A stretch of 64,000 bases of DNA from assembly GCA_037576215.1 (NCBI GenBank), contig JBANDB010000005.1, positions 4,960,001 through 5,024,000 of the forward strand. The letters run 5' to 3'. Under the pieces are notes generated by a model. The model did not search any database. It was not told the DNA's origin and saw nothing but the letters and a program-made list of their open reading frames with translations. Source of the DNA: Armillaria gallica. Taxonomy: Eukaryota; Basidiomycota; Agaricomycetes; Agaricales; Physalacriaceae. The translations under genes and the position numbers were made by a program. Positions 56,587-64,000 of the stretch are shown here, one piece after another. Numbering within the stretch: position 1 is the stretch's first letter; every line of letters starts with the position of its first letter.

Positions 56587-58152
56587 TATTCATTTTTCGG
56601 AACTTTGGGTGTGGGTGTGTATACAACACTGGTAGACCCAGCACCAGTGTGTGAGCCGTACTGGTACGGTTGGGAGAACGGGTACAGGTCGCCACGTTCG
56701 GCGTGTGTAGCAGCCCTTGAAGTCAAGGGGATGTTGACATCAGAGGTGGAGGCGTCAAAGGCATCTGACCGATTGTAAGGCACGTCGGCTCTTGCAAATT
56801 TTCCTTGTCTTGATCATTCCGACGTCAGTGAAAATTCGAAATACTAGTAAATGTAACTCACCTGGCTTTCCTTCGCGCATAAATGATGACAGGTTTCACC
56901 TTGTTAATCTGGTTTAAAATATAATGCATGGCGCCCATGGTAATTGCGATTGTGAGAACCAGAACGACGGTAGATATTATCTTGGACTTCTTATCAGTCT
57001 CGCCTATACGTGGTTAGACACAGCAATGAAGATAAACGAACTCTAAAGTACCTGCAGCTGATTGTTCAAGAATGACCCCGAGGTACACATTAATCAAATT
57101 CATAGGCATCGACAAGATCGCTGCAATGCAAAAGGTGACGATTCCCATTCCACACGTAGAAAAGAGAGCAGTTGTGACTAAGTGTGGTCATTAGCAAAGA
57201 GTAGTGGCAGAAGCGAGGAGAAACTTGCAATGTGGGGGAATTGCACTCAGACGCGCTATTAAAGCGATCTTGAAACCGCCGTCTCGAACGACCTTTGCCA
57301 GACAGGCATACATAATATTTTTGCGTTCAAGTTTCTCGCCACGAGAACGGCAGCAATACTTGAAGGCACTAAAACGAGGTGAGTACCGGTAGAGAGATGA
57401 AATACAGTCCACGCACTAGAAATTACCGACTTCTCCAAGGAATATACCTGCAGCGACGATACCAAATCCAGCCCATAGACCCCAGACGAGACCGCAGAGT
57501 ACGGCAACGATTTCTGAACCGAAAAGCTAGGTAGGTAGATGAGCGACGAGCAATATGATAGCGCAACTTGACAATTTACGGGAGGAAATGAAAGGACAAA
57601 TATAATACCGATAGGGACAAGCCACCCAAATTTTAGACTGATAAACCAAAGTCAAAATGTGACCACAGGAGGAACAAGAACACGCACTCGTGTAACCAGC
57701 GTGAAAAAGGTGTGAGCCAGTTAATAATCTGGTCGTGGAACACCAGCATGAGAGTAGTCAGGGTGATAATAACGCTCAGCGCGACATAATACCCTGGTTA
57801 AAGTTAGAAATGAACCCTTCATGAAAGAAGGCAACGCACAAAACCATTCTCTTCGAAACCAAAACCGCCAATTTCGAACGTCCTCCCCACTAAGCATGCC
57901 GTTGGTCCTCAACTGTTTCGCCTCGCTAGGCGTGGGGCTCGGTGTCCGTGTAATGTCCCGCGGCACTCTGTTGCCGTCATTAGGGATATCACTATCCACG
58001 ACAGTGATGCTAGAAGGGTTCGCTGAAGTGTATGATGCCTGTGGAGAAGCTGACGCGTAAAGATGTGGACTAGGAACAGAGCTATTATTCCAAGGTTCCT
58101 GAGGGCGTCGGTATGGATCGTTGTACTGCGCAACATTATTAGATGGGTCCAT
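56571..58152 (-). CDS. TVP38-like protein, copy 3, C-terminally truncated
   Basis: Starts at ATG 58152 (MDPSNNVAQYNDPYRR) and follows the exon pattern of the full gene. The pieces checked stay open: REWF then YYVALSVIITLTTLMLVF, FGSEIVAVLCGLVWG, ACLAKVVRDGGFKIALIARLSAIP, STCGMGIVTFCIAAIL and TSDVNIPLTSRAATHAERG. The reading frame ends PKNEYSPLN with TAA at 56571, inside the TIR-element remnant, so the element supplies the stop codon and replaces the ~120-residue tail. It could still encode the membrane part. Inverted relative to copy 1 and truncated at the same point, so the insertion predates the duplication. Confidence 0.6.
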
Positions 58153-59049
58153 GTGTACGCTTCTTTTTTGATGTTCTGGGGATTTCCTGCCAAGGATGTT
58201 GACTATTACAGTTCGTCCGAGAGCGCTTATATAGAAGATGAAAGCTCTATTTTGGGGCGATTGTCGAGCTGTATGCGGTGCCGTAGTACACCTCTGCGTT
58301 GCTATCGTCGAATCCATCACTATCCGCTGCATTCGTGGTTGTGTATTGCTCTAATTATAGTCTGATCCATCGGACCGTCGGATTTGACTTTGCACAGGAT
58401 TCTTACGAGCGCTGGGTTCACAGGGGTGAGGTCCTATTCTTGTCGTCTTATCGTGTATCATCTAGGTATCGTGTATGATCCTGGTGTCCAACTGTTTCGC
58501 TGACCCTGAAATGTTGCAGCGCCTCTATCACGTCTTCTGATCACGTCTTCTGATCACGTCAGTTTCGTCTATTATTAACACTCAGAGATCTCGTAAAGAC
58601 CGGCTCGAGGGACTTACCTACATAGAACCGAAAGGAATAGAGGCGGGGGTTGGGGAGGCATTGGTGGCTCATCCTGGTTGAGTTTGTTCTATCCAAGTTC
58701 GATCACCATGGGCCTGGACGGGCCGATGGAATTACTCAAGTTGAAGACGATGACCGCCGGCACGTAATTTCTGCTACACAGGTCTTCCTTCCTGCCGCGA
58801 AATCATCGCAGTTAAGTATCCATCTGAAAATTATGGCACACCTTGATGACTTCCTGGACGCGTTTCTACGACACTGCCAAAATAATAACATCCCGTTCCT
58901 GCCATCTCATGGGTATCTCGCAACATTCTCGTGTCCTAAAGCCCGGGATGGGTATAGCCTAGCACTAAAAGGTCAGTTTGTATAGCCGAAGCCGGATTTG
59001 GCCTTAGGTGTCTGACGAGGACTTGAAATCATTCTCCCAGCCATAGCGA
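58153..59049. other. Duplicated intergenic block
   Basis: 58,153-58,600 is the upstream region shared with the other TVP38 copies. 58,640-58,980 matches 48,600-49,075 inverted. A 111-codon plus-strand frame at 58,650 (HLDDFLDAFLRHCQNN) sits inside the repeat and may be a remnant of an unknown gene. Confidence 0.35.
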
Positions 59050-59540
59050 ATAACTACTTCAATGCCGCGCTCTCGACATTTGTGGTTGGAATGTACCGCT
59101 CTCCGGGAATCTCAATTTCTTCACAGTTTGAGTGATCAACACAGGTATTCTCCTCCAAGTGCTATTACCGTTAAACACTGAGCGGATTCCTTAGGTCAAA
59201 GGGAAGGAACAGACCTTGAGTTTCTTCGTCCCGGAATGACAAAGAAATCTGTGCCCTGTGGTAGACTCCACGCAAGCACCGCCTGTCTTGAAGTGGTACC
59301 ATGTCTCGTCGCTACGTCCCCAATCCTCACAGGGGAAAGAATCTTGAGGAAGCTCTCTGCCTTGAACTTGGCGATCGTCAAGCGATAGTCGTTTGGCTAA
59401 AGGTTGTCTTAAGAGAGGACTTGTGCTGTCAGAAGCCCACGGCTGAGCGGAGAGTAGGCAACGATCTTGACTCCAAGCTCGCGAGCTGTTTGGATCAGCT
59501 CGAGGGGTGGTTTATCGACGTCAACTCTGCATCAGTAGTA
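59050..59540 (-). pseudogene. Aldo-keto reductase fragment (3' half)
   Basis: Closely related to the intact reductase at 59,848-61,116. Visible are [28 protein letters not shown] with in-frame TAA and TAG, LTIAKFKAESFLKILSP and DFFVIPG, then the last-exon piece EEIEIPGERY...VESAALK with TAG near 59,063. The 5' half with the catalytic tetrad is absent. A tandem-duplicate relic. Confidence 0.7.
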
Positions 59541-59564
59541 GGGGTACCGCCTCATGCCTTGTCC

Positions 59565-59690
59565 GATCCAAGATTCTCTTTGGTTTTAAGGTGTATCCAT
59601 TAATGGTTTACAAGAAAGTAATACTAACAGGTAAGTGAGCGACAAGTTTAAAGATAGAACTGAAGGAACTGATCATCTGGAATCCATTCT
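59565..59690 (-). repeat. Extra copy of the proline-rich gene 3' flank
   Basis: This block (AGTGAGCGACAAGTTTAAAG and neighbours) matches 62,160-62,290 and, inverted, about 48,405-48,480. It shows that the reductase pair duplicated together with part of the proline-rich gene's 3' region. Confidence 0.6.
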
Positions 59691-59847
59691 TCGATAAAGT
59701 GTATTCCTCTCAGCCTCGATCCAATCGCTGAGATGTTTGAAGTGGATGGGGGGATAGTTCACTCGGTTGAATAGTAGGTCATGGATAAGAGATACAAGTT
59801 CATCAAGGTGCATTACAGATATCCTTTGTCTACAGAGACCCGCAGGC

Positions 59848-61116
59848 TCACTTCAGTGCTGGACTCTCGACGTATGTCAGCTCAAAGAATCCTGGGCCAT
59901 ATCGCTCTCCTGGAATTTCCGTTTCTTCAGCAATCTGTCGGATCTCCGCGATCTCTTCTTGTGTCAGTTTGAGTGACCCAGCACCAAGGTTTTCCCTCAG
60001 GTACTAACCGAGTCGAATGATAAGCTGTAACACGAATGAGCGAGAACAAAGTTGAGCTAACCTTAATCTTCTTCGTCCCCGGAATGACGAAGAAATCCTC
60101 CCCTTGCGCCAGAATCCAAGCGAGTGCAGCCTGTCCTGATGTCGCATCGTGTCTCTTCGCTACATTCCCGATCCTGTCTACAAGCGACAGGATTTTGGGA
60201 AAGTTCTCCGCATTGAACTTGGGCACCGTCAAGCGGAAATCTGTCGGTTCTAGGTCGTCTCGAGAGCGGATTTGGCCTGTCAGGAGCCCACGCCCGAGCG
60301 GAGAGTAGGCGACGATCTTGACTCCGAGCTCGCGAGCCGTTTGGATGAGCTCAAGGGGTGGGTTTTCGACGTCAAGAATGAAAGGCGAGTATTCAATTTG
60401 GAGGGCAGATATGGGGTGGATTGCGTGAGCGCGACGAAGACCAGACGCGGTACAGTCTGAGAGACCGAGATATTTGACTTTCCCTTCCCTATGTCGATCG
60501 TGAGGATTAGCAAGCTCTTTCAGAGCAACAGACTTACTTGACAAGTTCAGCCATGGCCTTTACTGTCGTCTCGATGGGAGTATTTGGGTCGACTCTGTGT
60601 TTCATTGGTGAGTTTTTTTTCCCATCAAGTCAAGAAGTTACACACCGGTGCTGATAGTACAAATCAATATAATCGACACCGAGTCTCTTGAGGGACGTGT
60701 AGCATTGTTCCTTGACGTACTTAGGATCACCGCGGGTACCCTGCATAGTAACACCAAATTTCGTTGCAAGGAAAATGGATTCGCGTTTTCCGGGATTACG
60801 CTTGAGCCTACATGTCCGCCCAGAATAAAGAAGCGGGGGATCAGCAAAAGCAATTCGTACCATTTCCCGATGAGGTCTTCTGAATCGAGATACACATCGG
60901 CGGTATCCCAGAACGTGCATCCCGCTTCGAATGCAGCGTCAAGCACCTATGAATACAATGAAGGCCTGTGGAATGAGCACTAGGCGCAATGGATACCTTA
61001 AAGCGTTCCTCGTCTGGTTCGATGCTACCATACCCGGCACTGATCCCCATCGCCCCAAAGCCAATGACGGGCACGGATGTATTTCCAATCTTTCGTTGAA
61101 GGACAGTAGTCGACAT
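59848..61116 (-). CDS. Aldo-keto reductase
   Basis: Six exons (61116-60997, 60946-60861, 60807-60646, 60594-60538, 60488-60062, 60003-59848) join in frame to 335 aa. The start is [20 protein letters not shown], normal for AKR13-type enzymes. Catalytic tetrad residues are visible: Asp and Tyr in [10 protein letters not shown], Lys in FLATKFG, His in YYQHRVD. The NADPH-binding C-terminal signature reads FFVIPGTKK (family IPGTxx). Similar fungal enzymes reduce aldehydes, ketones or pyridoxal with NADPH in the cytosol; the substrate cannot be told here. It sits inside the right-hand arm of the inverted duplication, with no counterpart in the left arm. Confidence 0.88.
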
Positions 61117-62300
61117 TGTGGTAGTAGAAAGACAAGTTATGTTTGTTCATTTCTCTGCCTCGACATTTTATAGGAGCGATGACGTTGACTGCCGACCAAA
61201 CGCGCGTTCAGCAAAGTACTCGGCAGATAAATACATGACTAACCATCGAAATTGTGCGACTCGGACACTTCTAGATCTATATAGAAGCACTGCCGGCCCG
61301 AAAGCGTCAGCAATTTTTGGTGGTGATAGGTATCATAGTATATTTGCGCGTCGTTCAATGCATAGGACCAAAATGCCGAGTAGGAGCGATGAACGACCCC
61401 AAAACCATAGCACCGAACACAAACGACGACGGAAAGACAGAAAATGTCAACAAACGATGGACTGACTCCGAAAGAAGAGGCATGAGTGTCGTGGGGAAAG
61501 GAAATGGGCACCTCCGAAATGGGCCCAATCTAGAGGCACGGGTTTCGTCAGGGACAGGACCAAAATAGCCTGAGAGATGGTGGTGATTTTGTATGTCGGT
61601 TGTAAGGCGAGACAATGTGAAACGTACAGACATCTGCACAGAGCATTAGTAACATGACGAGCACCGAGAATCTGGGAGGGCGGGATCGACCAAACCAAAC
61701 GCAGGTATCAAGCACGCGCAACGTTGTAGCATACTATTTCGAGGAACAGCAGGGCAGCAGAGGCGCAGAACCTGGGCTAATGGAACGGAACCACCCAAAC
61801 GCAAGCACCGAGTCGTGCGCGCCGTTGCAGCAGGCCATGCAAGGGGAAGCGCGGCACCATGAGCAGCAGGACTTGGGCTACGGAAACAACGAAGCGCAAG
61901 CACCGAACAAGTACAAAGTTCCAACGTTGCAGCACAGCGTTTCGAGAGATAGCGCGACAGCAGCGGAGCTCGGCCCATGAAACAATGACACGCTGGAACA
62001 AGAATAACAACACGCGAGGATCCGGAACGACAGGGAATAAATGGCTCAGTGAATTGGAACAAGAGGGAGGCGCACGATGGCAGCGGTTGTTCTCAGACTG
62101 GCGGAACAACAAGGAGCGATAAATTGTTCAGACACCCTCATCAGAGCATAAAACACAGACAATCCGAACCAAGGTTTTCTTTGGTGTTGAGGTATTCATT
62201 AAAGGTTTACAAGGAAGTGATACTAAGAAGTGAGTGAGCAACAAGTTTAGAGGTAGATGAAGGAATTGACCATCTGATTTCATCCACAAGCAACACGCCC
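61117..62300. other. Intergenic with a ~93-bp minisatellite
   Basis: About three diverged units of roughly 93 bp at 61,703-61,990 share AAGCAC(C/G), CGTTGCAGCA and GGAGC/GAACGG blocks; units begin near 61,705, 61,800 and 61,888. The 62,130-62,300 part is the 3' flank of the proline-rich gene. No gene supported. Confidence 0.45.
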
Positions 62301-62930
62301 TCACTGGTGTAGCATTAGCTAATGTGACTGATAATGAAAGTAGATTCACCTGTGACGGCGCCGGAATACCGTACGATCTCTCGAAAAACTCATCCAACCA
62401 GGCAAAGAAAACTTGTTTATCTTCCGGCGATAAATTCGCCCAATCAATCTCCGGCTCAGCAGGAGTAGAGTGATATGACGACGCTGGAGATCCTCGAGGA
62501 GGCAACGAGGGAACACTGGACGATGGTGAATTCGTTGTGGCACTGCGAATAGGGGGTCGCGTTGAGCGCTTGATAGGCGGTGGAGGTGCCCCTTGTCCCG
62601 GAACCGGCGGAGGTGGAGATATAGACGAACGAGAAGGTGGAGGAGACATGGATGGCCGAGCTGAGATGCTAGAACGTGGAGCTGGAGGTGGTGGAGGCGG
62701 TTGCTTATTATACGGGTCCCAATTCGTGTTCTTGAGAGGTACACTGATTTCTTTTTCAACATCCAGCCGAAAAATAAGAAATACAGTCATACCTAGAGTG
62801 TCTATCCCGGGTATTCTGCATCTTTGTCACGCTAGCATCTTTAGCCTTTGTTGCCTTTTCTTTCAGCTCTGCAACTGTAAAACGTCGGTCATGTGTCAAA
62901 TGTAGGAAAAAGAAACTGACATGAAGGCAT
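62301..62930 (-). CDS. Proline-rich 161-aa protein, copy 2
   Basis: Inverted copy of the gene at 47,700-48,329 with the same four-exon plan: ATG at 62930-62928, donor after the tenth coding base, last coding exon ending at 62350, and a terminal exon that begins with TGA (62303-62301). All frames are open. Only a handful of residues differ (for example SSIS for ASIS, PIRS for PIHS, QVFFAW for QAFFGW). Conservation of an intact frame in both copies suggests selection or a recent duplication. Divergent from FunK1 copy 2. Confidence 0.65.
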
Positions 62931-63135
62931 GGCAAGTAGTTTGCGACAAAATGAGTTCGGTGGCTGTGCCGTTGACAAAATTATCCACTTTGACTTCAAC
63001 CACCATCCTTGGAGTCGACCAATGATAACTGTTTCACTGTTTCCTGTCAGGGTCTCCCTTCTCTAGATCCTTTGTCACTACTTTACTTGTTTGTATCTTG
63101 ACTCTCCCTACTCTCTTTACACACTTTCCGTCTAA

Positions 63136-64000
63136 ATGACCACCGTGGTGCCCAAGACACCCCGGAAGTGTACCAACGAGGGACTAAAACTCCAGTCCAC
63201 GCCGCAGAGCCGTGGCACTTCTTCTGATGCTCCGTTCAACCAGGATCAGAGGTGCCGAGCTTTGCTTTCGTTCAACGTTCAACGGCACCGAAAGGCTCAT
63301 ATCTACGTAGGGCTTGTCGACTAGACAACTTCAGGCTTGCTGGAATCGATCTAAAAGGCACGCAGACTGTCGAATTCGTGTCCTTGCTCAAGATGCTGCT
63401 CGCGAAGATGTTGCTCGGTGTCTCTACTGACGGGAAGGATACGGTGGCCTTGGACGCAGCGAAATCCGACGCGAATCAACTATTTGACAAGATGCTCAAA
63501 GATGCCATAGGTTTCTGCAACTCTAGTGTTACGACGTCAGCAAATACCTCGCTGCGGTCGAAGTTGTCACAAGAAATGAAAACCAACCTCAAGGAGTTGT
63601 GCGCCATAGTTCCTCTTTCAATGCGCGTACTGACGCTTCTTAGGTTCCAGAGGAAGTCCGAGACGCGTCCCTACGTCCCGATCTCCACCGTCATAAATAC
63701 AATTATGCTTGCGTATGATGGGCACCATTTTGGTCAGCTACCATGCTTAAGTGGCAGTGACCGAATCATTGTTATTCCAAATGATCCCCTGGTCATCGAA
63801 TCCAAGGATATTAAGCGGGATTTGCCAAATGCGAAGTGCAAGCCCGATAACATCATCGTCCAACTATCCCACCTCAAGTTGGACGATACGTGCGATTATC
63901 GAGCCTGGGTACAGAGGACCCCTGATTATGCGCTCAGAGGTCAGGGCAAAAGTCCGGACAAATTTTGACCAAAAAGTTGGGAACTTTTTTGGCTTTTTTG
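63136..64000 (+). pseudogene. FunK1 kinase copy 2, interrupted at the window edge
   Basis: Starts at ATG 63136 (MTTVVPKTPRKCTNEG) and continues through the same N-terminal domain as copy 1 (ELCAIVPLSMRVL, YDGHHFGQLPCLSGSDRIIVIPNDP, LDDTCDYRAWVQ). Homology to copy 1 ends abruptly at 63,915 (after CTGGGTACAG). From there a foreign sequence begins AGGACCCCTGATTATGCGC and runs to the edge, with a frame stop at 63,966-63,968. It is probably a transposon end; its identity is outside the window. Confidence 0.7.

Noticed and set aside
61646..62112. Cys/Arg-rich minus-strand frames of 110-138 codons
   Set aside because: They arise from the GC-rich minisatellite and show periodic, not protein-like, composition.
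1..64000. rRNA genes, bacterial-type operons or prophage
   Set aside because: None seen; intron-rich genes, Pol III tRNAs with introns and LTR elements all indicate nuclear fungal DNA.

Overview
The window looks like nuclear DNA of an Agaricomycete (mushroom-forming basidiomycete). The basis is genes split by 48-60 nt GT-AG introns, fungal-type FunK1 kinases (HGD and DFD loops), a SLATT-type two-TM protein, a DUF6533-like membrane protein and basidiomycete-style Ty3/gypsy and Ty1/copia elements. The species cannot be named from sequence alone. Everything below was read by eye; no alignment or search was run.

Layout. 1-14,357: a decayed Ty3/gypsy element on the minus strand (5' LTR about 12.9-14.36 kb, gag-pro-pol 12.58-4.03 kb), with a related solo LTR nested in gag. 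Two intron-containing plus-strand genes with Zn2Cys6-like cysteine clusters lie antisense beyond its integrase end. 14.36-25.57 kb: gene-poor repeat territory holding a degraded membrane-protein gene, a ~1.5 kb unit present as two tandem copies, and three small hAT-type elements with 7/8, 6/8 and 8/8 target duplications. 25,569-35,625: a complete but dead Ty1/copia element (identical 267-bp LTR lengths, GTCTT target duplication, half-tRNA primer site), itself split by a 3.3-kb near-perfect palindromic element and an ~870-bp solo LTR. 35.8-42.5 kb: a host gene block of tRNA-Pro(TGG), the complex III assembly chaperone CBP3, palmitoyl-protein thioesterase PPT1, a divergent Sld7-like gene and a SLATT-like gene, followed by tRNA-Pro(AGG) at 42.9 kb.

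43.7-64 kb: a segmentally duplicated gene neighbourhood. A divergent pair (FunK1 kinase and a 161-aa proline-rich protein) plus a TVP38-like membrane protein occurs at 43.7-51.1 kb and again, inverted, at 56.6-64 kb. A full-length TVP38 gene lies between the arms (51.9-53.9 kb), next to a broken kinase-like gene. The second arm also holds an intact aldo-keto reductase and a broken sister copy. A TA-flanked element with terminal inverted repeats, a tRNA-like Pol III module and a small ORF interrupts the first kinase; relatives of it truncate both duplicated TVP38 copies.

A common thread is the mode of decay. Nearly every in-frame stop in the two unrelated retroelements is TGA where CGA would restore an arginine, and the two copia LTRs differ only by transitions, mostly at CpG-derived sites. 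This points to CpG deamination (DNA methylation or a RIP-like process) as the force that silenced this locus.
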